From the NCBI GenBank assembly GCA_021464525.1, contig JADRCO010000042.1, positions 1 to 64,000 on the forward strand: 64,000 nt of DNA. The letters run 5' to 3'. This DNA comes from Rhizophagus sp. LPA8_4_AMF (Eukaryota > Glomeromycota > Glomeromycetes > Glomerales > Glomeraceae). The notes beneath the pieces were generated by a model. The model saw only the letters and a program-made list of their open reading frames with translations, did not search any database and had not been told where the DNA came from. The translations under genes and the position numbers were made by a program. Of the stretch, positions 43,446 to 54,351 are shown in pieces (the first letter of the stretch is position 1; each line of letters opens with the position of its first letter).

Positions 43446-45304
43446 ATAGTTTTCTTAGTTCCTTATATTCCCAATTTTCCTCTTCTAATATTAATACTTC
43501 CAACAAAATGCATATGGATAAAACGGACTCGGATACTGAACTCGATATTGGAAAACGAGGCCTACATAATCGAACTACCAGCTCTTTAGATTCCTCTGAC
43601 AAAAGTTACTCTCTTTGTGGGATTTCTGTAACAGAAACTGGAACCATTTCTGAGACACTCATATCCGAATTGGGTACTGAGAAACTCACAAAAGGATGTC
43701 TTGAACGCTACGCGGATGAAGCTGGTGACAGTCGTTATGCGAGCAAAAATAATTCTATCACCGACTCTGTTGACTTCGTTAACTCTGATGATTCATTAGA
43801 AGTTGAAACAATAATTTTACGAGAGAAAATTATATTCAAAGCAATTAAAAATATAAAGAACTCGATGCAAGTCGACCTATGCTTCGTGTTAGATTGCACG
43901 GGTTCCATGGCAAGATATATCAATGCCGCAAAGAACTGTATCCTACAAGTGGTCCGTCACATGGAAAATACCAACCCTAACATCAAACTCTGGGTCGGAT
44001 TCTGCGGCTATCGTGATCATTGTGACAACTCTGATCGCATACAAATTTTAGACTTCACTGACTCATACTCAAAATTCAAAAGCTATATCTCAGATGAGGT
44101 AAAAGCCAAAGGTGGTGGTGATGCTCCAGAAGACGTCTTAGGTGGTCTTAATGCTGCTACAAATAAAATGAAATGGTCTCACAGAACACGCATTCTTCTC
44201 CATTTGGGCGACGCTCCGCCGCACGGTCGCCGTTTCACCAATAAATCTGATAGCTATCCAGATGGCGACCCAAACGGTTTAACCGCAGAAAGCGTGTTAG
44301 AAGACCTTCGATCAGAAGAAATTCTTTATTATTTTGGGAAGATTACAAATCAAACCAATAAAATGATCGATATATTCCATGATATAATTGGTGAATTTCC
44401 GGTGTTTAATTTTGAAAGTGATTGTAAGGATCCAGAGGTATTAACTAGGAAACTCTTTGAGGCTGTCTGTTCTTCCATAACTTCCTCTGTCACATTAACT
44501 AGTATTACAGAGGAAAATGTTTATGTACGCAGACAAAGGGAACTTGAGATAGTTAAAAATGCACCTGACTGGAAAACGCTTCCGGTCAACACTGGAAAAC
44601 TTTTGCATTATCTTCCTCCGAAAACTCTGGATGACATCAAGGATCAAAAATATTTCAAAAATAAATCGAATTTAATTCTCCGAAAATTTTCTTACAAACT
44701 TGCTCCGAAACCATTCGCTTCAGGAGCAGAACGATACGCTTATTACGCTATTGATGCCACACGTGAGCCGGCTGAGGAAATTGTTATAAAAGAATGCATC
44801 GACCTTGGAAAAAAAGCAAATTCTCTTGAACGATACCTCGAGATGATAGAAGTTTCCACTGTCGCTCACTTCCTTTCAGCAAAATTCAACTTGGCTGCAA
44901 AACAAATTGGTATCAAGAAAAAGGTGAATTTTCTCAAATCGCAAGCTTTACGCTGTAAAGATGATTCCGATGTTCGATGTTATGCAGTAGAACCGAAATT
45001 TCGCGATGGTTTGTTTAAACGGTTTAACGTGAACAGAGGAGTAATTAAAGAATATCATTCCACCCTTGAAGCGTTCGCGCATTTCACATATGAATATACG
45101 GGTGGTTATTTAGTGGTTTATGACCTACAAGGAATAGAGCTCTCCAATAAATTTTTGCTAACAGACCCGGCAATACACTGCAAGAATCGTTTAAGATTTG
45201 GGAGAACAAATCTCGGAAAAAGAGGTATTGAAGATTGTTTCTTAGCGAATCATAAGTGTGGCAATGTGTGTGAGAAGTTGGGTTTAGCTAAGATAAGCAA
45301 ATGA
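43433..45304 (+). CDS. VWA domain / alpha-kinase fusion protein (copy 2)
   Basis: Intronless, 623 residues, same design as the gene at 40257-42149. The N-terminal region (1-145) includes HMDKTDSDTELD and SYSLCGISVTETGTISETLI, which parallels copy 1. The VWA domain (about 147-330) has DCTGS at Asp154, GYRDHCDNSDR and GGGDAPEDVLGGL. The alpha-kinase domain (about 418-620) has FASGAERYAYYAIDA, IVIKECIDLGKK, LVVYDLQGIE, LTDPAIHC, FGRTNLGKRGI and HKCGNVC. All main family motifs are kept, so it is probably active. Start at the first in-frame Met; a second Met occurs at residue 26, and a small upstream ORF overlaps the start. The tandem position and shared promoter words indicate a local duplication older than the F-box triplication at the window start. 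Confidence 0.92.
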   Translation: MSVINSFLSSLYSQFSSSNINTSNKMHMDKTDSDTELDIGKRGLHNRTTSSLDSSDKSYSLCGISVTETGTISETLISELGTEKLTKGCLERYADEAGDSRYASKNNSITDSVDFVNSDDSLEVETIILREKIIFKAIKNIKNSMQVDLCFVLDCTGSMARYINAAKNCILQVVRHMENTNPNIKLWVGFCGYRDHCDNSDRIQILDFTDSYSKFKSYISDEVKAKGGGDAPEDVLGGLNAATNKMKWSHRTRILLHLGDAPPHGRRFTNKSDSYPDGDPNGLTAESVLEDLRSEEILYYFGKITNQTNKMIDIFHDIIGEFPVFNFESDCKDPEVLTRKLFEAVCSSITSSVTLTSITEENVYVRRQRELEIVKNAPDWKTLPVNTGKLLHYLPPKTLDDIKDQKYFKNKSNLILRKFSYKLAPKPFASGAERYAYYAIDATREPAEEIVIKECIDLGKKANSLERYLEMIEVSTVAHFLSAKFNLAAKQIGIKKKVNFLKSQALRCKDDSDVRCYAVEPKFRDGLFKRFNVNRGVIKEYHSTLEAFAHFTYEYTGGYLVVYDLQGIELSNKFLLTDPAIHCKNRLRFGRTNLGKRGIEDCFLANHKCGNVCEKLGLAKISK

Positions 45305-46893
45305 AGTTATATTTGACTTTTCTGATAGTATTATTATAAATTATTTACTTATTTTTTACTTTTTATATCATAAAAAACAAAAAATTTATTATTGATTACA
45401 ATTTATATTTAAAGCTTATTTTTTCTTTTAACCTCAATAAGGTATTATCGAGGATATTGTTAGATAAAGTGGGTTATACTGATTTTACTAACGAGTTTGA
45501 TCAATAAAGTATACTTTTATTATATATAACAATACCAAAATAATTTGATTGTGACACTGTGACATATAATTTTTTGATGATTTGCTACCTTTTTATAAAA
45601 ATCATAGTAATCATTGAAAAAATTTCCATTATAAGAAAAGCCGGACCCATTCTTTCATCCAATTCATTAACTTGTTTACTGTGACACAAAGTTGATCTTT
45701 TTATATATAAGCTCGTATTAAACGAGACCAAACGTATTTCTTTTGGTAATACCTGAAAAGAACAAGAAAGATTTAATTTTTAAAGTAAATTAATCACCCA
45801 CCAGATATTTCTCTTAAGAAATTTTCAAAATCCAATATAATGAGTAAGAAGAAAATAAGTTTACAAAAAATAATTTAATCTATTATGATACTATTATTTC
45901 ATAATAATTACGTGAAATCACATCATGGATTAGTAGTTTTTTTTAAATATATAATTTCTCACATTCATAATTTTATTATAAACCTGAATTGATTTCGTCT
46001 CAATTTATGCTATAAGGAAAATTTGTTCGAAAAATAAAATATTAGCTTTGCGTCCAGTTGCACGATATTAAGAAAGACTCGAAGATGAGTACAAAATAGG
46101 AGTATTTATAGACCTTATAAATCAGGAAAGATCTATACCGCATATATGATGAGTATAAATCTATTTTTATCTCTATCGCGACTATATTACAAGGCTTAAA
46201 TCAAATATATTTTAAGCATATATTGCATCAATCACTTTTAAAATTCTATCACCATATGAAAAATATATTAATTTTTCGTAATTTATCAATCACCTTGTTA
46301 TTTTCACTCAAAACGAGAATTTAAAAGTAACCAGTATTTAACTGATAATAAATAGAAGTATGAATGCTGTTGAATCAACAATCGAAAGACAAGTTAAACG
46401 TGCGTAAAATAACATTATTATTTCCGTGATGTTAAATGTATTGCAACTTTTATTTAAATCAATCATTTCTATTCATTGGCTTCAAAGCATCATTATACGA
46501 ATAATGGAAGATCTTTAACCGCACAAGTGAACCTATGCTCTAATATAGCAGTTTATTTGTAAAATGGTCGGAAAAACAATATTTTTTTTTTTTCTCACGA
46601 TTGTTATGTAAGGAACAAATATAATTAAACCAAATATGATTTAACAAATTAATAATGAGATTTAATGATGTTCCTCGTTTTCTAAAAAAAGATGAGATTC
46701 CGTTGCTCCGTCGCACGTGTATTTTTAGAAATCACAATCTATTAAATACGTAAATGTAACATAAAGACTTCTTAATATTTTATATATAAATTCATAATTT
46801 TCCTTTTCAAAAAAAATAAAAAAAATTTTTTTTTTTTCCGAGTTATGAATTTCTTTCGATCGTAAAATAAATAAATATATATATATAATAAAT
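45305..46893. other. Intergenic region, nothing recognised
   Basis: AT-rich 3' flank of the kinase gene and promoter of the next F-box gene. TAAATATATATATATAATAA just before the ATG at 46894 is A/T repeat. No RNA gene or mobile-element ends were seen. Confidence 0.5.
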
Positions 46894-48246
46894 ATGCCTT
46901 CTTATTGTCTTTTGTTCAAGACCGCTCGTGACCTTCTTATTAATAGACCGAACAATAAAAAAAACCGGAGAAAGACAACAATTTCTGATATTCCGATTGA
47001 ATGCATGCAACAAATTTTTTATTATATCCAATTACAGGAAGAAGGAATTTATTCCGCTCTTTTAGTTAATAGATATTGGTGCAGAAACATAGTACCTCTT
47101 CTTTGGGAACATCCGTTTAAACGTTTTTCCAAAGAATATTATTCTCAGCCTAATAAAAGTTCTAAAAATCGTATTCTTCGAATTTATCAACAATCTAATA
47201 ATAAATTATTATCTACGTTATTTTCTTGTTTATCCAAACAAGATAATTTATTATTGGCTTCTCAATTATCTCAATATCATATTAAAATTCCTCAATTTCA
47301 ACAAACTTTATTTAATTATTCTCGTTATCTACAAGAATTTTCTTACAGTGATTTAGAATTAGTCATTCTTTCTTACCTTCAACGTTGGCATACAAATAAT
47401 GGTTTATCTCATGATTCTTTTTACCCTCAGATTCATTTGATTTCTACTTCTTTATGTAAATTAATTTTTCAAAAATCTAATTTAAATTCTTTATACTTTG
47501 AAAAGAATTTTCCAGAATTAGATATTCCTAATTTCACTGAAATTGACAACAAACGTCCCGTTTTCTCTCAAATTACTCGATTTTCTTTTACTTATTCTAA
47601 TCCTATTACGCAAAATGTTTTGAAATTTTTAAAAATCGTTTCAAATTTTTGCACTCACATTAATTTTCTTGAATTTAAATTAAAATCTTCTGATTATAAT
47701 ATCGATGTTAGAAGAGTTATCGTCGATATTATTAAATCACAAAATAATTTAAAACATTTTTCTATTGAACATGTTAACAAAGATGGGATAGAACCGATCA
47801 TTCTCTCATTAAAGAATCATACCATGAACTTAGTTTCTTTACGTCTATCTCATGTTCAATTTACGGAATCTTGTATAAGTTTAATTTCACAACTTAATAA
47901 TTTAAATTCACTTATATTGGATAATTGTGAAGGTCTTTCAAATGAAATTCTTTATTCTCATTTCCTTCTTAGTAAATTAGTTATTAATTCACGTCAGCAA
48001 GATATTACTTTACCTTTGTTAAAAAAATGTGGTAAAAACTTAAAATCTCTGGGTCTCAGTATTTACGATTTAGAAATTGCTGATAAATTATTAAGTTTTT
48101 GTCCTCAAGTTAACGAAATCTATTTAAATATTTGTGTTGAAAAAACTGAAAAATATTGTGATTATGAAGAATTAAAAAAAATGGAAGAATCCTGGAAAAA
48201 TGTTATTAAATCTGCTTACTCTCATAGAAAAATTTCAGTCCGTTGA
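46894..48246 (+). CDS. F-box protein, RYWC..PLLW subgroup
   Basis: Intronless, 450 residues. A short N-terminal leader rich in Arg/Lys/Asn (LINRPNNKKNRRK) precedes the F-box at about 30-75 (ISDIPIECMQQIFYYIQLQ, ALLVNRYWCRNIVPLLWEHPF). LRR-like stretches follow (INFLEFKLKSSDYN, LVSLRLSHVQFTES, LNSLILDNCEGLS, LKSLGLSIYDLEIADKLLSF). It is related to 36121-37419 and 49672-51138 by the common F-box block and by the central SQNxIxxF/SQLNNLxxL pattern. Predicted SCF substrate receptor. A 77-codon frame at 48200-48433 overlaps its end and is not a gene. Confidence 0.88.
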   Translation: MPSYCLLFKTARDLLINRPNNKKNRRKTTISDIPIECMQQIFYYIQLQEEGIYSALLVNRYWCRNIVPLLWEHPFKRFSKEYYSQPNKSSKNRILRIYQQSNNKLLSTLFSCLSKQDNLLLASQLSQYHIKIPQFQQTLFNYSRYLQEFSYSDLELVILSYLQRWHTNNGLSHDSFYPQIHLISTSLCKLIFQKSNLNSLYFEKNFPELDIPNFTEIDNKRPVFSQITRFSFTYSNPITQNVLKFLKIVSNFCTHINFLEFKLKSSDYNIDVRRVIVDIIKSQNNLKHFSIEHVNKDGIEPIILSLKNHTMNLVSLRLSHVQFTESCISLISQLNNLNSLILDNCEGLSNEILYSHFLLSKLVINSRQQDITLPLLKKCGKNLKSLGLSIYDLEIADKLLSFCPQVNEIYLNICVEKTEKYCDYEELKKMEESWKNVIKSAYSHRKISVR

Positions 48247-49671
48247 TCTTTCTTTTTTTTTTCTCAACGACGAGACTTATGAATGTACATTCATACATTT
48301 ACGCGAATACCTTTTTTTTACAACGAACGATGAATTATTTCGAATTCACATTTCACGACGGGAAAATCTAAAACATTTCATTGGCAAAATCATTAACTTT
48401 AAAGACGACACTTTAAAGACGACAAACGTTTAAAATCTTGAAACAAAAAAATTAAAATTTTTTGTGTAATTATTATTATATTACTTTATGACAAATTTAC
48501 ATAAAAATAAAAATAAGCTTAATATAAATAAAATAATATTAGAAATATTAATGTAAATAGTAAATAAATTTATGCGGAAAAAAATGGATAATTGAACAAT
48601 GGGTACAAACCGTACGATGTTTTAAATTAATAGTGCACAATAGTTCAACATTTTACTTTTACTTTTTGTTTTCACGTAAATTATCCGAATAACGGAACTC
48701 GTATATAAAATTGTTGAGTAGACATAAAATTTCAGATTTCGATTTAGACGCAAAGAATACATTAATACATTGATAATGATGGAATAAATCTAATAAATAC
48801 TTGTTCATTCATTAATTAAATCGCATTCTTTTTTTTAACATTCAAACATTCAGATAATTTGATGATTTATAAATCTCTTATTTTCATTTTAATATTTCGA
48901 AATTTGTAGTGTTATTCTTCTTCCGTGATTCCAATAAGGTCATTGGAAATCCATAAGAAAATTTTTAAATATTTCATACTTTAATTACGTTGTCCGGAGT
49001 TTTCGTCGTTATGAGCGAGGAAACGAGCGAGTAGTACTGCGCATTTCAAAGCTACATTTCTGCAACGTCACGGTGTACCCACGAATCTATTTAATCATCA
49101 CAATTATTTTTCTTTGAACGTTCACACGATCTCCATCATAAAAATATTTTCTTTTAAACCTTCACTATTAATTAACCTTTCACTATTAACCATAATGCCA
49201 CAAGCACCATGAATTACACGAACGAAACTACAAGTTTTAGGCCAACTAAGAAATATTAACGACAAGTTAACTAACTAACCAGTAAAAAAATATTAAAGAA
49301 ATAATTCAGTTCCGTACCGAAATTTAAAATACTATTAGAAATTGAAGAAATAATTCACTTCCGTATTATTATTTATTTCCCAATAAATCGAAATTTAGAG
49401 GAGTTGCGGTCCATGACCAGAACCAAAAAATTCTACTTTACGTGGAAAACATTCAAAATGTTGATACCAACTCAGGCGGCGTGCCGCAGCTTCACGAAAC
49501 GATTTTAGGAAAAAGATTACTCATCGCTTATAATATGGGGGGACATCCAATCAACGCCGATGGAAATCTCAAATAACTACATTAAAGAGAGCGCATTTTA
49601 TAAAATAAAAAAAAGTATTTTTATTATTAATATATATATATATATATATAAAACACTCTATTTAAAAGTAT
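48247..49671. other. Intergenic region between tail-to-tail F-box genes
   Basis: AT-rich, with a (TA)n run at about 49629-49650 next to the stop of the minus-strand gene. A phrase GAAATAATTCA(G/C)TTCCGTA occurs twice (about 49299 and 49344). The patch 49000-49090 is less AT-rich but has no frame. Confidence 0.45.
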
Positions 49672-51138
49672 TTAAAATTCCTTACAATATCTATTATTAT
49701 TATTATTAAATATATTAGATGGATTAGATGTAGTAGATTTTGTAGTAAAACTACGTTTTATATTTAAATTCTTTATAAAAACCTTTTTAGAATGAGAATT
49801 GAAATTTTCTTTCCATTTCATTAAATCATTATTCATAATAAATAATACAATAATATTAGGACAATAATTTAATATAATATCAATATTTTCCTTATTACAA
49901 ACCAAATCAATTCCTAATTGATTTAATGAAGAACCAGATTGTTTAAGTAATTGTAATAATAAATTCCTTGTTTCAACATCATTATCCTTTTCACTAAAAA
50001 TTTGTAATTTTTTTAAATTAAAATTTCTAAAATCATTAGTATTATCCATATTATTAAAACCATTACAATTAAATAAATAAAGATTTTTTAAATTAATTAA
50101 ATTTGGTAAAATACTTAAAGAAAGTTTTGTAAAATGAATATTTTGTAATTTTAAAGAAAATAAAGTAGATTTATGATAAGAATATAAAGATAAAAATATT
50201 GATTCAGAAAATTTATCTTTTAAATTTGAAATATTAAATTCAAATATTTGTTTTTGTGATTTTATAATATCTGATATAGATTGAACCAAATCATTATTAT
50301 AATCTTCTGAATCAAATTTAAAATCTAAATGATTGATTTTTGTAGAATAAATTGAAATAGAATTTAATAAGGTTAAGACATTATTTGATCTAATTTTAAT
50401 ATCCTTAAATTGAAATTTTGTTATATTTGATAATACTAAATTAATATTAATATTATTATTATATCTTTTAATATCTGGTATATCCATAATACTATCGTTG
50501 CATGTTGAAGAAGAATTAAATAAAAGAAATTTTAATTGTGTGGAATTTTGTAAAAATAATTTACATAATGATGAAGCTATTAAAAATGCTTGATATTTTT
50601 CTTGTTGAAAATTGGAATTTTTAGAATTTTTTAAATTTATCATAAATGATGTATAAATAGTATTCTCTAAATCACTATATGATAATTCTCTTAAATATTT
50701 AGGATAATTATATAATGTTTTAAATGAATTAGGAATTTCCATATCAAATGGATGTAATGAAGGATCTAATTTAGAAAATAATAAATAATATTCATCATTA
50801 TCAAGGCAAGTAATATAAGTTTTTAATAAATTATAACAAATTCTTGGATCTCTTGATGGTGTATGTCGTAATATTGAAGGAGGAAATAAATCTCTAAATG
50901 GATTATTCCATAATATTGGTATAACATTTTCACACCAATATTTATTTACTAAAAGTAATTTAAAAAGGTTTTTCTTATTTGAAAATTGTATCGTATATTT
51001 AAATATTTTTTGCATACACTCTGAAGGTAACACTATCCGTCTATCATGTAATTTTTCATTTAATTTTGATTCTTTAGTTTTATGTTTGTAAAAAGTTATA
51101 ATTATTTTTATAATAAAACAAATTGTTGGCATTATCAA
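49672..51138 (-). CDS. F-box protein, KYWC..PILW subgroup
   Basis: Intronless, 488 residues. Hydrophobic start (MIMPTICFIIKIIITFYK), basic linker, then F-box about 34-85 (VLPSECMQKIFKYTIQFSNK, LLLVNKYWCENVIPILWNNPF). LRR-like stretches are rich in Asn and Ser (INHLDFKFDSEDYN, LFSLKLQNIHFTKL, LKNLYLFNCNGFNN, LNQLGIDLVCNKEN). The C-terminus is low complexity (TTKSTTSNPSNIFNNNNNR). Same subgroup as the genes at 36121 and 46894. The N-terminal hydrophobic stretch could be a membrane anchor, as also suspected for the 36121 gene; a downstream Met-free leader makes a later start unlikely. Predicted SCF substrate receptor. Confidence 0.87.
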   Translation of the reverse strand: MIMPTICFIIKIIITFYKHKTKESKLNEKLHDRRIVLPSECMQKIFKYTIQFSNKKNLFKLLLVNKYWCENVIPILWNNPFRDLFPPSILRHTPSRDPRICYNLLKTYITCLDNDEYYLLFSKLDPSLHPFDMEIPNSFKTLYNYPKYLRELSYSDLENTIYTSFMINLKNSKNSNFQQEKYQAFLIASSLCKLFLQNSTQLKFLLFNSSSTCNDSIMDIPDIKRYNNNININLVLSNITKFQFKDIKIRSNNVLTLLNSISIYSTKINHLDFKFDSEDYNNDLVQSISDIIKSQKQIFEFNISNLKDKFSESIFLSLYSYHKSTLFSLKLQNIHFTKLSLSILPNLINLKNLYLFNCNGFNNMDNTNDFRNFNLKKLQIFSEKDNDVETRNLLLQLLKQSGSSLNQLGIDLVCNKENIDIILNYCPNIIVLFIMNNDLMKWKENFNSHSKKVFIKNLNIKRSFTTKSTTSNPSNIFNNNNNRYCKEF

Positions 51139-52751
51139 AAATATATATATTAAAAGTAATTAGCATTTAGAAAGTAAAAAAATGAGAGAAATAGAGAGAG
51201 AGAATTTAAAAAAGATTCAAAAGCCACGAGATAAATTTTGTGAGATTTTAAGGGCTTATTTATTTGTTTATTAGTTATCCAATTTTGGACAGCTCATTGA
51301 TTTTCATCAATTTGGCGTCTGAATTGTACCTGTACCGTATTATTTTATACATTTCCAAAATTGGATCTACTTCTCCTCAATTCTTCGAACTCCGAAATCA
51401 AAAATTCAAGCTAATTGGGCAAAATAAGGTCGGGAAAAAATTATTTTATTTAAATTCAGGTAACACACTCCTGTGTAAACAAAAAACGAAAAAAAAAATG
51501 CACAAATCATAAAATTCTCAAAATTTTATTTATTTCCGCTTTGTTTAACAGTATTTTCCCCATGCATTTTTTAATTATTTTTGTGATTCAATTTGTGTAA
51601 GGATTTTTAAGGGATTTATTTGACAAGTCCAATTTTGGATAAGTAGATTTAAAGAAGTACAAAGATTAAATTGGCAAGTCTTATGTTATTATGATAATAA
51701 CATAAGAAATTGTTAATAATATCTTTGAAACTTTGAAAACCATATCGGCCGATTAATCAGCGGACCCAAAGTCCAGTATTTATTTACAGTATTTATTTGA
51801 CCAATGATATTTTTAACTAACAATATTAATTGATTCGTGATCCATGATGCAAAAAAATGGGAATGTGAAATTATGTCAAATAAGAGTAAAAAAAAAAAAT
51901 CTTGAAAGAAAGTTGGAAATATTTATTTATATTTTTAGATAAATATTTTGAATTCATATAATGAAAATATTACCTAAGGACAGAAAATTATAAAGAGATC
52001 TACATTACATATGTTGACAGTGATTCTCGGATCATGAATTAATATGGTTATAAAGATAAACTGTAACAAAACTTATTATTATATTAATCGCCTGAATCTT
52101 TATTATACTGGAAATCTATTACGAAATCTGTAAGGAAGATGGTGATGTACTTAAGACAGTTTAAAAGTTTAAATATAATATGTTAACGATTAAAGGAAAT
52201 CTTTATTATTCATCGTGTAACCATTATGTAAAAATAATAACAATCATTGGATATAGTAAGCATACACAAAATATATTAATTAGTAGATTTTGATCGATAA
52301 ATCGAAACTATAATTTAGTCAAAAAAAAAAAAAAAAATTTTTTATAAAATCAAAAAATCTTTTTGTAAGCGAACCCGGACTTACACAAAAGTTTTTAATT
52401 TCTTCTTTACTTTTCTTTCTTTTTTGAATTAACTTTTTTTATTTATCATTTTTTATTTATAACTAACTTTTTATTCCGTAAGTTAACGTAAAAAGTATGA
52501 TACATATATCATAAATTTTCTCGCGTTTATGATAAAAAAAGTTTCTGCATTTCTTATTATAATAGATTATAAAAGAGAGAAAGTGAAGGTAATTAATTTA
52601 AATAAGTTAACATTATAAAGAGCCTCGTTTGATTTTTTTTCGAGAAATTATTTATAATTAATATAAGAGTAAATTATTATAATGTCTTTTAAAAAATGCG
52701 AGTAAGTTAAATTAATTAATTCTTAATATATTTTTAGTTATTTGAATAATA
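51139..52751. other. Intergenic region between divergent F-box genes, with a direct repeat
   Basis: Promoters of two divergently transcribed F-box genes. Sequence of about 50 bp near 51236-51290 (TTTTAAGGG, TTATTT, CCAATTTTGGA) recurs in the same orientation near 51588-51640, bracketing about 300 bp. An 82-codon frame at 51264-51512 starts in the first repeat and has no family likeness; not called. (A)n runs near 51890 and 52320. Confidence 0.45.
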
Positions 52752-54326
52752 ATGGCGTCAAAATTGAACGCGGATTGTTTGACGGAAATATTTGAAATTT
52801 TGGAATCAGATCAAGTAACGACATCAAGATCATGTATTTTACATTCTTGTATTTTTGTTAATCGACAATGGTGTTCAATAGCGATAAAAATATTATGGAA
52901 GAATCCATGGAATTATAGAAAAAATCTTGAATGTGTTGCTCATACAATTATCAACACATATATTTCAACATTTTCTAAAGAATCAAAAGAAAAATTACAA
53001 GAAAATAAAATTATTATTATACCTAACGAAATATTAATGAGAGAAACAATTTTTAATTATGCAAAATATTTAAAAATTTTAAATTTATTTCATTTAGAAA
53101 TAACATTAGAATCATGGTTTCATAATTTATTATCATCTCAACGACGACAACGACAATTACAACAACAACATCAACAAATGGATGATGATGTAACAAAAAT
53201 TTCCTTGAGAAATTATAAATTTATTTTTGAAGAATTATTAATCAATTTTTTTAATCAATCAACTCATATATTAAGTTTGAATGTTTCAGCTTGTCGGGAT
53301 ACTAGCATTTCTTCTTTAACAAATTCTATTGAACAATCAATGCGAGCGGTGGATTGTTTGACAAATTTAAGATATTTTAAATGTAGTGGAACGATGCCAA
53401 AATTATATTCACTTCTTTCTAACATAAGTCCAAATCTTATAAGAATACATATAGAACGTTATATGATCACGGAAGAATTAGCGAATTTAATTAACGTACA
53501 AAAAAATTTAAAAGAAATTGGATTTCACAAACATCCAAGTTTAAGACATCCACCATTATCATTATCAAATGATATTATAGGTACATCATTAATTAATCAA
53601 TCTTCTTCAATTGAAACGTTAATAATTAGAGGAATTTATTTTCAAACACGGAATTTTTCATATTTTGAAAATTTAAGAGAATTAAATATTAGAATATGTG
53701 GTGGAATGAGATATACTAGGGAAGAATTATTACCTTTAGCTCTTGTTTCTTTAAATCATTTACAAATATTCTTTTGGCATTCAACACATTATATTTATTT
53801 AGATTTATTCCCAAATTTTTTTAGAAATAACGGAAAAAATTTAAGATGTATTACTATTAAAGGATTCATGATTTCTGATCCGGAGAATGCCGGAACAGTA
53901 ATTAATAGTATAGCAAATCATTGTATAAATTTAAGATCATTCTCGGGACCGATCTTGAGAGAAAATGTTTTAGAATTAACAAAAATGATAGAAAATTGTA
54001 ATGAATTACAAAGTTTATCCTTACATCCATCAAGTAAAAAATGTTATGGACCACAAAAGAAAGAATGTTTTGATGAATTAATGAATGTATTAATTAATCA
54101 ACAAAAAAATATTAGATTAACTGAATTAATAATAGGTTATAGTTGGAAATTTAATTTTCTTCAATTTGAAAAGTTGATGAAAAAATTTGAAGAAATGCAA
54201 AAAAAGGAATTTAAATTTTCTTTTGATCCAAATATTTTAAAGGATCAAAATTTTAAATATATTGCAAATAAATTTGTAGATTTAGGTATATTAAAAGAAA
54301 TCCCAGATTTTGAATTTGGTCAATAA
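52752..54326 (+). CDS. F-box protein, LNADCLTEIF subgroup
   Basis: Intronless, 524 residues; the first Met leads straight into the F-box (MASKLNADCLTEIFEILESD, SCIFVNRQWCSIAIKILWKNPWN). A Gln-rich insert lies at about 130-145 (SQRRQRQLQQQHQQMDDD), probably a slippage-prone loop. LRR-like stretches run to the C-terminus (LRYFKCSGTMPKL, LRELNIRICGGMRY, LNHLQIFFWHSTHYIYLDL, LQSLSLHPSSKK). It is the partner of the convergent gene at 54352-55875: both share ISTFSKESKE/ISAFSKESKE, the IRICGGMRYTREEL-type block and FxWxxxHxIYLxxF. Predicted SCF substrate receptor. Confidence 0.9.
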   Translation: MASKLNADCLTEIFEILESDQVTTSRSCILHSCIFVNRQWCSIAIKILWKNPWNYRKNLECVAHTIINTYISTFSKESKEKLQENKIIIIPNEILMRETIFNYAKYLKILNLFHLEITLESWFHNLLSSQRRQRQLQQQHQQMDDDVTKISLRNYKFIFEELLINFFNQSTHILSLNVSACRDTSISSLTNSIEQSMRAVDCLTNLRYFKCSGTMPKLYSLLSNISPNLIRIHIERYMITEELANLINVQKNLKEIGFHKHPSLRHPPLSLSNDIIGTSLINQSSSIETLIIRGIYFQTRNFSYFENLRELNIRICGGMRYTREELLPLALVSLNHLQIFFWHSTHYIYLDLFPNFFRNNGKNLRCITIKGFMISDPENAGTVINSIANHCINLRSFSGPILRENVLELTKMIENCNELQSLSLHPSSKKCYGPQKKECFDELMNVLINQQKNIRLTELIIGYSWKFNFLQFEKLMKKFEEMQKKEFKFSFDPNILKDQNFKYIANKFVDLGILKEIPDFEFGQ

Positions 54327-54351
54327 AAAAAAAAAAAAAAAAATTTTATTT
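54327..54351. terminator. 25-bp A-rich gap between convergent stop codons
   Basis: A-run followed by a T-rich part separates the stop of the plus-strand F-box gene from the stop of the minus-strand one. Both 3' ends must lie in, or run through, the partner gene, so antisense overlap of the transcripts is likely. The 3' end role is inferred. Confidence 0.4.

Noticed and set aside
48200-48433. 77-codon frame at the end of the F-box gene
   Set aside because: It starts inside the F-box coding region in another phase and runs into AT-rich 3' flank; no support as a gene.
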